Shown here: in pieces, positions 7,674-14,454 of the stretch
Position numbering within the stretch: position 1 is the first letter of the stretch
How the letters are laid out: each line of letters starts with the position of its first letter
Source: JAHEEL01 sp964195545
GTDB lineage: Bacteria > Actinomycetota > Acidimicrobiia > Spongiisociales > UBA5794
Length of the DNA: 36,004 bases
Assembly (NCBI GenBank): GCA_964195545.1
Contig: CAXMQQ010000059.1
Location: 1 to 36,004, forward strand
Direction of reading: 5' to 3'
Translations under genes and position numbers: made by a program
The notes under the pieces: model-generated
Database searches by the model: none
Told to the model about the DNA's origin: nothing
Seen by the model: only the letters and a program-made list of their open reading frames with translations

Positions 7674-8531
7674 TCAGACGTTGGGCGCGACGGCAGACAG
7701 CAGATGCTCGCCAAGGAACTCATCGACCGTCGGGAAGAAGGGTCCAAAGGCCTCGAGATCAGAGTGCGTGCCACCCGGAACGATGACGAGTTCGCTCCCG
7801 GGGAGACGTTCGTGAAGATCGATCGAGTCCTGGAACGGTATGACGCTGTCGGCGTCGCCGTGCATGAGCATCACGGGAGCTTCGACGTCTGCGATTCGGT
7901 TCCTCGGGGCGATGTCGTCGTAGCGGTGACCGATCATGTGCTCCATGATCTGCAAGAGAGCCCATGTAACCGGAGCCGGGAACGGGAAGTTCTCGCGCAT
8001 CATCTCGGCGGGGTGAGCGAAGGATGCGACGGCAACCACCGCATCGATCGCCTGATTGTGCGCAGCCGCGTAGATCGACGCCGCTGCTCCGACGGAGTGG
8101 CCGATGACCCCGATGGCGGTCACGTCGTCACGTTCGAGCAGATCATCGACCGCGGCCTCGAGATCCTCGGCGAAACGCGGCATCGACATGAAGTCCTCAA
8201 AGTCGGATTGACCATGTCGCCTCGCATCGAGGAACAGCGAATGGAACCCGGATTCGGCGAGTCCCGGCGCGACGGGGAGCATGTCCCCGGAGTTTCCGCC
8301 CCAGCCGTGGAGAACGATGACGACCGGTGCTGGGCCATCGACGGGAATCCACCAGGCATGGAGGCGTCTTCCATTGGGCCCGTCGATCCAGAGATCGACG
8401 GCCGAGAGTCCGAAGTCGGACGGGCCTGTGGCGACCTCCCGATCCGGTGGAGCGAAGGCCCGTCTGAAGAGACGGGGTGCTGCAACGACGGCACCGACGA
8501 TGACGATCAATGGCAGGATCAACTTCCGCAT
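7674..8531 (-). CDS. Alpha/beta hydrolase with N-terminal membrane anchor or signal
   Basis: A 285-residue serine hydrolase. The first 20 residues (MRKLILPLIVIVGAVVAAP) form a signal peptide or anchor, so the enzyme probably acts at or outside the membrane. The oxyanion region is VLHGWGGNSGDM, the nucleophile elbow is IGHSVGAAAS, the acid is in MHGDADSVIP and the histidine in GGTHSDLEAFG, so the Ser-Asp-His triad is complete. Such proteins are esterases or lipases of unknown natural substrate. A TACTAT box lies 7 nt before the ATG, suggesting leaderless transcription separate from the upstream azlCD pair (51-bp gap). A second, unrelated anchored hydrolase lies near the other end of the window. 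Confidence 0.9.
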   Translation of the reverse strand: MRKLILPLIVIVGAVVAAPRLFRRAFAPPDREVATGPSDFGLSAVDLWIDGPNGRRLHAWWIPVDGPAPVVIVLHGWGGNSGDMLPVAPGLAESGFHSLFLDARRHGQSDFEDFMSMPRFAEDLEAAVDDLLERDDVTAIGVIGHSVGAAASIYAAAHNQAIDAVVAVASFAHPAEMMRENFPFPAPVTWALLQIMEHMIGHRYDDIAPRNRIADVEAPVMLMHGDADSVIPFQDSIDLHERLPGSELVIVPGGTHSDLEAFGPFFPTVDEFLGEHLLSAVAPNV

Positions 8532-8538
8532 GTTGGGA

Positions 8539-8544
8539 ATAGTA
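8539..8544 (-). promoter_or_regulatory. Putative -10 box of leaderless promoter, alpha/beta hydrolase
   Basis: TACTAT on the minus strand lies 7 nt upstream of the ATG at 8531, in the 51-bp gap after the AzlD gene. No Shine-Dalgarno is visible. Confidence 0.5.
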
Positions 8545-8582
8545 CGGCGGTGCGTCCGATTTCGATCCCTGCTGCGTGTGTC

Positions 8583-8900
8583 CTAGAAGATCGCCTGCAG
8601 CGCCCACACGGTGACCATGCCTGCCGCAATCACTACTCCCACGTTCTTGGTCTTCCACGCGATCAGGAGCGCCACCAGCGCCGCGATCGCTCGCGGATTC
8701 GTAGCAGGCCCGACGGTGAGTACGCCCTCGTGGAGGAGGACGGCAGGGGCCACGAGCGCGGCCAAGACGGCAGGCGCCACAAATCGGAGAGGCACGAGAG
8801 CCCAATCGGGCATCGTTCGGTCGCCGACGATCCCGATGAACGACAACCGTATGAGATACGTCCCGATGCCGATCGCGAAGACGACTCCGAAGTCACTCAT
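8583..8900 (-). CDS. azlD: AzlD-family branched-chain amino-acid transport subunit
   Basis: A 105-residue membrane protein with three to four hydrophobic segments. It matches the AzlD pattern: GIGTYLIRLSFI near the start, LRFVAPAVLAALVAPA in the middle and the short final helix VIAAGMVTVWALQAI. With AzlC it forms a two-subunit exporter of branched-chain amino acids or related compounds (family knowledge). Its ATG overlaps the AzlC stop by 4 nt (ATGA), so the pair is translationally coupled. Confidence 0.9.
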   Translation of the reverse strand: MSDFGVVFAIGIGTYLIRLSFIGIVGDRTMPDWALVPLRFVAPAVLAALVAPAVLLHEGVLTVGPATNPRAIAALVALLIAWKTKNVGVVIAAGMVTVWALQAIF

Positions 8901-9595
8901 CGCATAGCACGCAGAGCGACGACTCCGGCGACGATCCCGCTGACGGCACCGATCATGAGACCGAGTCCGTAGGGCGCATCAGCCGCGGCGACGGCAATCC
9001 CCGCCCCGACGGCGGCAGCGATGAGTTCCGGTCGACCCTTGACAGTGGGAACAAGGAGGATCACGAACATGAGTGGAATCGCGAAGTCGAGCGACCACGA
9101 TGCCGGCACTTGAGCTCCAACGACGATGCCGGTCACCGTAGAGATCTGCCAGGTCACCCAGAGCCCTAATCCGGCTCCTGTGAAGTACCACCGGCGATAC
9201 ACCGGTTCTTCTACCCGATCGAATTGAACGATTGAGATGGCGAAAGCTTGGTCGGTCAGGAGATAAGGGAGCGCGACCCGAGCGGCCCTGGGGAACTCCC
9301 GGAACGCGGGAGCGAGCGCCGCGCTGTACATGAGGTGCCTTGCGTTGATCACGAGCGCTGTGGCGATGACAACGGCACCGGCTGCCCCGGCGTCGATGAG
9401 TTGGAGAGTGGCGAGCTGAGCGGCGCCAGCGAATATGATCACCGACGCTGCTCCACCGAGCCACGGCCCGACGTCTGATCCTGCTGCGACGATGCCGAAC
9501 ACGAGTCCAAACGGAATCACGGCGATGATGAGCGGTGCGAAGGCGCGTGCGCCCTCGATGAACGCGGTCCTTCGAACCGATGGGTCGTGAGGCAT
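8897..9595 (-). CDS. azlC: AzlC-family branched-chain amino-acid permease
   Basis: A 232-residue membrane protein. The start region FIEGARAFAPLIIAVIPFGLVFG and the motif FAGAAQLATLQLI with VINARHLMYSAALAP are hallmarks of AzlC/YgaZ. It is the large subunit of the AzlCD exporter and overlaps azlD by 4 nt. I chose ATG at 9595, preceded by GGAG; the longer open frame adds 15 arginine-rich residues that look non-coding. It lies downstream of typA on the same strand, separated by a hairpin, so it is probably its own transcription unit. Confidence 0.92.
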   Translation of the reverse strand: MPHDPSVRRTAFIEGARAFAPLIIAVIPFGLVFGIVAAGSDVGPWLGGAASVIIFAGAAQLATLQLIDAGAAGAVVIATALVINARHLMYSAALAPAFREFPRAARVALPYLLTDQAFAISIVQFDRVEEPVYRRWYFTGAGLGLWVTWQISTVTGIVVGAQVPASWSLDFAIPLMFVILLVPTVKGRPELIAAAVGAGIAVAAADAPYGLGLMIGAVSGIVAGVVALRAMR

Positions 9596-9662
9596 GGTGC
9601 TCCGTTGGAGGGTGCGACGATAGGCACGAACTCGAATCACGCGGCTGTCGAAACGTCAAACC

Positions 9663-9683
9663 CCGCCCGAGACCGATGGGCGG
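9663..9683 (-). terminator. Terminator-like hairpin after typA
   Basis: CCGCCC and GGGCGG form a 6-bp stem with a 9-nt loop. On the minus strand the stem is followed by GGGGTTTGACGTTT, a weak T-rich tail. It lies 15 bp beyond the typA stop, separating typA from azlCD. Confidence 0.5.
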
Positions 9684-9698
9684 CAGCTCGCAATTCCC

Positions 9699-11522
9699 CT
9701 AGAGCTTCTTGAACCGCTTCCGTTCGCTCTCCGACAGGTGGCGCTTCCTGACCCGGATCGCTTTGGGCGTAATCTCCACGAGCTCATCTTCGGCAATCCA
9801 CTCGATTGCGATCTCGAGCGTCATCTCTTTCGGGGGCTTCAGCTTGATCGCCTCGTCCGTCGAGTGCGTACGGATGTTCGTGAGCTGTTTGGTCTTCGTG
9901 GGGTTGACCTGCATGTCCTCCGGGCGAGACGCCTCCCCGATAATCATGCCTTCGTAGACGTCCACGTTTGGGCCGATGAAGAGTTCGCCCCGCTTCTGAA
10001 GATTGTCGAGGGCGAATCCTGTGGAACTCCCGATCCGATCGGCAGCCATGGCGCCGCCCTGGCGATGCGGGAGTTCACCTGCCCACGGCATCCACCCGGC
10101 ATGGTGCTGGTGGAGCAGTGCTGTGCCACGGGTGGCCGTCATGAGAAGCGAACGGAACCCGAGTAGCCCCCGTGCTGGCGCGGTGAGTGTCACGATCGTG
10201 CGCCCGCTGTCACCTGGCCGCAGGTCGGTGACCGTACCCTTCCTGGGAGCAACGGCCTGCGTCACGGTGCCGACGTGTTCGTTTGGCACGTCGACGACCG
10301 CTCGTTCGAGTGGTTCGTGAGGACGTCCGTCGATCTCACGGATGATCACCTCTGGCCGGGAGACCTGAAGCTCGAAGCCCTCACGACGCATGGACTCGAT
10401 GAGAACGGCGAGTTGCAGTTCGCCACGTCCGGCAACTTCGATGACCTCGGGGGATGAAGTGGCACCGATACGGATCGAGACGTTCCCGAGTACCTCACGA
10501 TCGAGTCGTTCTCTGATCTGGCGTGAAGTGACGAACCTACCGTCCCGGCCGGAGAGGGGCGATGTGTTGACACCGAAAGTCATCCGGAGCACGGGTTCAT
10601 CGACTTCCAGGCGTGGGAGGGCTTGTGGATCGATGGCGTCGGCGATTGTGTCGCCGATCTCGACCTCGGGGAATCCGGCAACGACGAAGAGGTCACCTGC
10701 GACTCGTTCCTCGACGTCAATCCTGTCGAGATGCTCGAAGCCCATGAGTTGGCTCAGCCGACGCTTCAGCGGTGGTTCCTCTTCGTTCGAATGGCAAAGG
10801 GCGACCTGTTCACCTGCTCGCAGCGTTCCTTCAACGACTCGTCCGATTGCGAGGCGGCCGAGGTAGTTCGAGGCATCGAGGTTGGTGACGAGCGCCTGAA
10901 CGGGCGCATCAGGGTTTCCGGAAGGGGCTGGGATGCTGGCAACGATGGCATCGAGGATCGGTGAGAGGTCTGTGTCCTCCCCAGGAATTCCGGTACCGAC
11001 CATGGCGTGGCCGTGTCGGGCGATCGACGAGATGATCGGGAATTCGATGTGGTGGTCTTCAGCATCGAGGTCGAAGAAGAGTTGGTAGATCTCGTCGGCG
11101 ACCTCATCGATTCTGGCGTCGGGGCGGTCGACCTTGTTGATCACTACGACGGCGGGAAGCCCCTTCGCGAGTGCCTTCGAGAGGACGTAGCGGGTCTGAG
11201 GCATCGGGCCTTCTGCGGCGTCGACGAGGAGAAGGACACCGTCGACGAGTGCCAACGCCCGTTCGACCTCACCACCGAAGTCGGCATGGCCGGGCGTGTC
11301 GACCAGATTGATCTTCGTTCCCTTCCACGTGACCGTGGCGGCCTTCGCGAGGATGGTGATGCCGCGCTCCCGCTCCTGGTCGCTCGAGTCCATGATTCGG
11401 TCGACGTGGGCCTCGTGAGAACCGAACACGCCTGCTGCGCTGAGCATCGCGTCGACGAGGGTGGTCTTGCCGTGGTCGACGTGCGCGATCAACGCCACGT
11501 TCCGAAAAGAGGGGGAGGACAT
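9699..11522 (-). CDS. typA: GTP-binding translational/ribosome-assembly GTPase TypA (BipA)
   Basis: A 607-residue translation-factor GTPase. The G1 loop AHVDHGKT (Lys19), the switch region ERERGITI, G3 DTPGHADFGGEV and G4 NKVDRPDA are intact. Domain 2, the EF-G-like domains (GRGELQLAVLIE and ARGLLGFRS) and the BipA-specific C-terminal domain follow, ending KRFKKL. Length is normal for TypA (about 610). Family role: ribosome binding and 50S assembly under stress and low temperature. I chose ATG at 11522 because TATGCT lies 7 nt upstream; another ATG four codons earlier is inside that promoter. A 7-bp-periodic repeat lies just upstream. Confidence 0.96.
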   Translation of the reverse strand: MSSPSFRNVALIAHVDHGKTTLVDAMLSAAGVFGSHEAHVDRIMDSSDQERERGITILAKAATVTWKGTKINLVDTPGHADFGGEVERALALVDGVLLLVDAAEGPMPQTRYVLSKALAKGLPAVVVINKVDRPDARIDEVADEIYQLFFDLDAEDHHIEFPIISSIARHGHAMVGTGIPGEDTDLSPILDAIVASIPAPSGNPDAPVQALVTNLDASNYLGRLAIGRVVEGTLRAGEQVALCHSNEEEPPLKRRLSQLMGFEHLDRIDVEERVAGDLFVVAGFPEVEIGDTIADAIDPQALPRLEVDEPVLRMTFGVNTSPLSGRDGRFVTSRQIRERLDREVLGNVSIRIGATSSPEVIEVAGRGELQLAVLIESMRREGFELQVSRPEVIIREIDGRPHEPLERAVVDVPNEHVGTVTQAVAPRKGTVTDLRPGDSGRTIVTLTAPARGLLGFRSLLMTATRGTALLHQHHAGWMPWAGELPHRQGGAMAADRIGSSTGFALDNLQKRGELFIGPNVDVYEGMIIGEASRPEDMQVNPTKTKQLTNIRTHSTDEAIKLKPPKEMTLEIAIEWIAEDELVEITPKAIRVRKRHLSESERKRFKKL

Positions 11523-11529
11523 GTGGCGA

Positions 11530-11535
11530 AGCATA
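11530..11535 (-). promoter_or_regulatory. Putative -10 box of leaderless promoter, typA
   Basis: TATGCT on the minus strand lies 7 nt upstream of the ATG at 11522 and decides that start over the ATG at 11534. No Shine-Dalgarno is present. Confidence 0.55.
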
Positions 11536-11538
11536 GGG

Positions 11539-11577
11539 AGCTATGAGCTTTGGCTCTGAGCTTTGAGCATGAGTCTT
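11539..11577. repeat. Degenerate 7-bp tandem repeat cluster
   Basis: Units of the GAGCTTT type recur (GAGCTTT at 11545 and 11558, then GAGCAT), with spacing of 6 or 7 bp. It lies directly upstream of the typA promoter. Same family as clusters near 17.5, 18.8, 21.0, 29.8 and 31.9 kb. Confidence 0.6.
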
Positions 11578-11870
11578 CACCAACGATCGATATACCCGGA
11601 GTGGGTACTCCACACCGATTCTCTAGAGCGGAACTGGAGCGATCCTTCAGCAGTCCTTGAGGTCACGGTGCGATGATTTGTGGCACACCGCCAGAGGAAT
11701 CGGAAGGAGGCGGACGTGAGAACTCTCCAAGACCAAGTAGGAGATGTGACGGTCGAACGCCCGCAGTGGAGACTCAGCGGTCCGGCGAATCAAGGTCGGC
11801 GAGATCGAAGTGCCGCGCCTATCTGAGGGTTGCGGGTTCCCGATTCTCGAAGAATGAGGGGTAGATCCCG
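11578..11870. other. Intergenic stretch without a confident gene
   Basis: About 290 bp between the heptad cluster upstream of typA and the degenerate 53-bp repeat after the HisA-like gene. The only item of note is a 36-codon plus-strand ORF with a good ribosome site, listed separately. No RNA gene was recognised. Confidence 0.5.
11716..11826 (+). CDS. Candidate small ORF (36 aa) with strong ribosome site
   Basis: A GTG at 11716 is preceded by GGAAGGAGG with about 6 nt spacing, one of the better ribosome sites in the window. The frame runs 36 residues (MRTLQDQVGDVTVERPQWRL at the start), then stops. Nothing about it is recognisable; the arginine-rich second half looks less like coding sequence. 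It lies in an otherwise empty stretch between divergent typA and the end of the HisA-like gene. It could be a small protein, a leader peptide without a downstream partner, or chance. Confidence 0.25.
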   Translation: MRTLQDQVGDVTVERPQWRLSGPANQGRRDRSAAPI

Positions 11871-11923
11871 CGTTCCGCGGGCTGGCAGCGTCAAATAGGA
11901 GGTTACCAACCCTGGGTACGCGG
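11871..11923 (-). repeat. 53-bp dispersed repeat, degenerate minus-strand copy
   Basis: Reverse-orientation copy. Both ends (GTTCCGCGGGCTG and CCCTGGGTACGCG) are well kept, but the centre has changed (CAAATAGGAGGTTACC). It ends 2 bp before the stop of the HisA-like gene, so it would lie in that gene's 3' end. Confidence 0.85.
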
Positions 11924-11924
11924 G

Positions 11925-12812
11925 CTAGGGGGTGCCGCCGCCGAGCCAATGGACGAAGCGCTCCACGTGTTCCAGCGTCATCTCGGCGTCTGGATCTCCA
12001 CCGTCGGTGAGTACCTCGAGATAGGCTCCCGCCTCATCCTCGAGTTGTTCGAGTGACCACGGGCCGAGGTCCTTCGCTGCTCCTCTGAGAAGCGCCTGAG
12101 CGTCTTCGACCGTGAAGCGACCGGATGTCACCTCACGTCCGACGATGATCCCGGCAACACCTTGTTCGCCCGACCTGATCTTCAGCAGCGCTCGCACATC
12201 GTCGAGGTCGCGAGCACCTCCCCCGGCGATCACTTCCTCATCAACGAGCGAGATCGCGGTCTGGAGAGCTTCGAAATCGGGCGGATCCTCGAGCGCGTCA
12301 CGGCCTACTTCGGAGAGCAGGAACGCCGCCGCTCCTGCGGATGCCAGCTCGATGAGTGTCTCTTCGAGATAACGGCCGGAGCCATGCTGCCAGCCCTGAG
12401 TGACGAGTTCCTGGTCGGCGGCGATGTCGAGGCTGACGGCGATGCGTCCCGGGTGGGAGCGGCAGATCTCCCAGAAGTGCACCTGATCAGTGATCGCCAA
12501 GGTACCCATCACGACGCGCCATGCTCCGGCGTCGAGGAGTCGATCAACTTCAAGGTTGGAGCGGACACCACCACCTACCTGCACGGGGATGTCCACTTCG
12601 GCGATGATCTCGCGGATCAGCGGCCGGTTCCTGTAGTCGTCCTTGATGGCGGCGTCGAGGTCGACGATGTGGAGGCGGTCAGCACCCTGCGCGATCCAGC
12701 CGAGGGACCGCGCGACGGGGTCTGCATCGAGGTAGATCACCTGATCGAGCTCTCCGCGGGGAAGGCGGACGGCTTTGCCATCGAGGATGTTGACGCGTGC
12801 ATAGAGTTCCAT
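11925..12812 (-). CDS. HisA/PriA-like isomerase family protein with C-terminal extension
   Basis: A 295-residue (beta/alpha)8 barrel of the HisA/HisF family. The N-terminus NILDGKAVRLPRG carries the first catalytic aspartate (Asp11) and the PriA-type Arg19. LHIVDLDAA, VQVGGGVRS, VVMGTLAI, AVSLDIAAD (second aspartate) and IIVGREVTSGRFTVEDA follow as in HisA. HisA isomerises ProFAR in histidine synthesis; actinobacterial PriA also acts in tryptophan synthesis. Oddities: the usual DGT-x-x-G phosphate segment reads RDALEDPPDF, and about 50 residues are added after the barrel. No other his or trp gene is nearby, so it may be a paralogue with a different job. Start from a TACCGT box 7 nt upstream; divergent from an LLM enzyme. 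Confidence 0.82.
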   Translation of the reverse strand: MELYARVNILDGKAVRLPRGELDQVIYLDADPVARSLGWIAQGADRLHIVDLDAAIKDDYRNRPLIREIIAEVDIPVQVGGGVRSNLEVDRLLDAGAWRVVMGTLAITDQVHFWEICRSHPGRIAVSLDIAADQELVTQGWQHGSGRYLEETLIELASAGAAAFLLSEVGRDALEDPPDFEALQTAISLVDEEVIAGGGARDLDDVRALLKIRSGEQGVAGIIVGREVTSGRFTVEDAQALLRGAAKDLGPWSLEQLEDEAGAYLEVLTDGGDPDAEMTLEHVERFVHWLGGGTP

Positions 12813-12819
12813 GGCCCCC

Positions 12820-12825
12820 ACGGTA
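12820..12825 (-). promoter_or_regulatory. Putative -10 box of leaderless promoter, HisA-like gene
   Basis: TACCGT on the minus strand lies 7 nt upstream of the ATG at 12812. It supports this start rather than the longer open frame, which overlaps the divergent LLM gene. Confidence 0.55.
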
Positions 12826-12878
12826 CCAACCTGGGACGTCGTCTGAGTAGTGGCGGTCAACAGGCTTCTCGGCCCGTG

Positions 12879-12884
12879 TAGCGT
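12879..12884 (+). promoter_or_regulatory. Putative -10 box of leaderless promoter, LLM gene at 12892
   Basis: TAGCGT lies 7 nt before the ATG at 12892. Together with the opposing TACCGT box it makes an 80-bp divergent promoter region. Confidence 0.55.
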
Positions 12885-12891
12885 GATCTCC

Positions 12892-13875
12892 ATGCGCTAC
12901 GGAGCTTTCATCCCCCAGGGCTGGCGTCTCGACCTCGTCGGGATCGATCGATCCGAGCAATGGCCGACGATGCTTGGTGTTGCCAACACCATCGAATCCC
13001 TTGGCTACGAGTCCGCGTGGGTATTCGATCACTTCCACACGGTGCCGGTTCCGACACAGGAGTCGAGTTACGAGGCCTGGACGCTGATGGCCGCCCTCGC
13101 CGCGACCACGGACACGGTGCGACTCGGGCAGATGTGTACGTCAAATTCCTACCGAAATCCGGCGTACCTCGCCAAGGTCGCCGCGGATATCGACGTCATC
13201 TCGAACGGCAGAGTTGAGATGGGGATCGGAGCCGGGTGGCACGAACACGAGTACCTCGGGTATGGCTACGAGTTCCCGAAGCCTTCGGTTCGGATCGGGC
13301 AACTTGAAGAGGGCGTCGAGATTATGCGACGCATGTGGAACGAGGACGAAGTTCACTACGACGGCCGGTTCTACCAGCTCGCCGGTGCCATCAGTCGGCC
13401 GAAGCCGGTCCACGGCTCCATCCCGATCTGGGTGGCAGGCGGCGGGGAGAAGCTGACGCTGCGTGTTGCAGCGCGCTTCGCCGACTACACGAACTTCGGG
13501 TGGACAGTCGAGGAGTTCATTCACAAGAGCGAAGTTCTCGGCAGGCACATGACCGATATCGATCGCGGCTACGGCGAGATCGTGCGTTCGTCGTTGTTCA
13601 CGATTCTCATCGCAGAGACGGAGAGCGACGTACAGGCGAAGATCGACGAATACGTTGGTCGGATCGGTGCACTCGCCGGGGACGAAAAGGCAGCGTCGGC
13701 ACGCGGAAGCCTCCTCGAAGGCGGCCTGGTTGGTACACCGGAACAGGTCGTCGAGCAGTTGCGGCCATGGGTGGAGGTCGGGATGTCCTACACGATCGGC
13801 TACTTCCCGGACGCGGCATATGACTCGACCAGCCTCGAACTGTTCGCAGCAAAGGTCGCACCGCATCTTGACTGA
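12892..13875 (+). CDS. LLM-class F420-dependent oxidoreductase
   Basis: A 327-residue luciferase-like oxidoreductase, the third in this window. It opens MRYGAFIPQGWRLDLVGI and contains LGYESAWVFDHFH near residue 45, ALAATTDTVRLGQM near 75-88 and NGRVEMGIGAGWHEHEY near 115-130, then IPIWVAGGGEKL near 180. The HFHTVP segment and QGW start resemble the LLM subgroup usually labelled F420-dependent (family inference). The substrate is unknown. It is divergent from the HisA-like gene across 80 bp and followed 69 bp later by the c-type cytochrome. Leaderless start inferred from TAGCGT at 7 nt. Confidence 0.92.
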   Translation: MRYGAFIPQGWRLDLVGIDRSEQWPTMLGVANTIESLGYESAWVFDHFHTVPVPTQESSYEAWTLMAALAATTDTVRLGQMCTSNSYRNPAYLAKVAADIDVISNGRVEMGIGAGWHEHEYLGYGYEFPKPSVRIGQLEEGVEIMRRMWNEDEVHYDGRFYQLAGAISRPKPVHGSIPIWVAGGGEKLTLRVAARFADYTNFGWTVEEFIHKSEVLGRHMTDIDRGYGEIVRSSLFTILIAETESDVQAKIDEYVGRIGALAGDEKAASARGSLLEGGLVGTPEQVVEQLRPWVEVGMSYTIGYFPDAAYDSTSLELFAAKVAPHLD

Positions 13876-13944
13876 TCAGCGGGTCGGATCATCGCGAGCG
13901 GCGATGGCATCGTCGGGATCACACCGAGCACACGGAGGAAGTCG

Positions 13945-14367
13945 ATGAGTGGGTCGAAGCAAGGAGATGTCGGCCGGACGGGCAAGGCACGGGTCCTGGC
14001 TGCTGTCGTTCTTGCCGCCGCGGTGGCACTCGTTGCTTCCACATGCGGAAGCGACGGTACGGAGGTCACCACGACTGCGGCAGCAGGCACGCCTGTTGTC
14101 CATGGGCAACAACTCGCCGGACAATCGTGTTCTTCGTGTCATGGTGAGAACTTCGAGGGGGTCAAGAATCTTGGCCCGGCCCTGACCGACAGCTCCTTCA
14201 TACAGATTCACACCGACGATGAACTCGGCGACTTCATCAAGGAAGGTCGGGCGAGGGACGCCCAAGACAACGAGACCGGACTAGCGATGCCACCATCCGG
14301 GGGCAACCCGAGGCTGACCGACGATGACCTTTCGGATATCGTCTTGTTCCTGAGAGCGTTGCAGTAG
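13945..14367 (+). CDS. Secreted or lipid-anchored monohaem c-type cytochrome
   Basis: A 140-residue protein with an N-terminal hydrophobic segment (about 17-32) ending VASTC, a lipobox-like site at Cys34, so it is probably an exported lipoprotein; threonine at -1 is atypical. The single haem site is CSSCH (Cys62, Cys65, His66) and the likely axial methionine is in GLAMPPSGG near residue 115. This is a class I cytochrome c fold for periplasmic-side electron transfer. The ribosome site GGAGGAAG precedes ATG at 13945. Convergent with the NfnB-like gene. The redox partner is not evident nearby. Confidence 0.9.
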   Translation: MSGSKQGDVGRTGKARVLAAVVLAAAVALVASTCGSDGTEVTTTAAAGTPVVHGQQLAGQSCSSCHGENFEGVKNLGPALTDSSFIQIHTDDELGDFIKEGRARDAQDNETGLAMPPSGGNPRLTDDDLSDIVLFLRALQ

Positions 14368-14377
14368 GGGCCGAGCG

Positions 14378-14450
14378 GACAGCAAACAGCAAACGGTGAA
14401 GACCGATTGGCCGACCATGTCTGGCTGTGGTCTGTATGCCGGCTGCTGTC
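14378..14450. repeat. 7-bp-periodic repeat with closing inverted repeat
   Basis: ACAGCAA at 14379 and 14386 is followed by ACGGTGA at 14393, in 7-bp phase. GACAGCA (14378-14384) is complemented by TGCTGTC (14444-14450), so the segment can fold into a long imperfect hairpin between the convergent cytochrome and NfnB-like genes. It may act as a bidirectional terminator. Confidence 0.45.
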
Positions 14451-14454
14451 AGCT

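Noticed and set aside
7584..8972. 462-codon plus-strand open frame opposite the alpha/beta hydrolase and azlD
   Set aside because: Antisense to two well-supported genes; composition is rich in Asp, Arg and Gly with no domain, and it starts in the gap without a ribosome site.
13141..13866. 241-codon minus-strand frame opposite the third LLM gene
   Set aside because: Antisense to a full-length LLM oxidoreductase with all landmarks; no domain in the antisense product.
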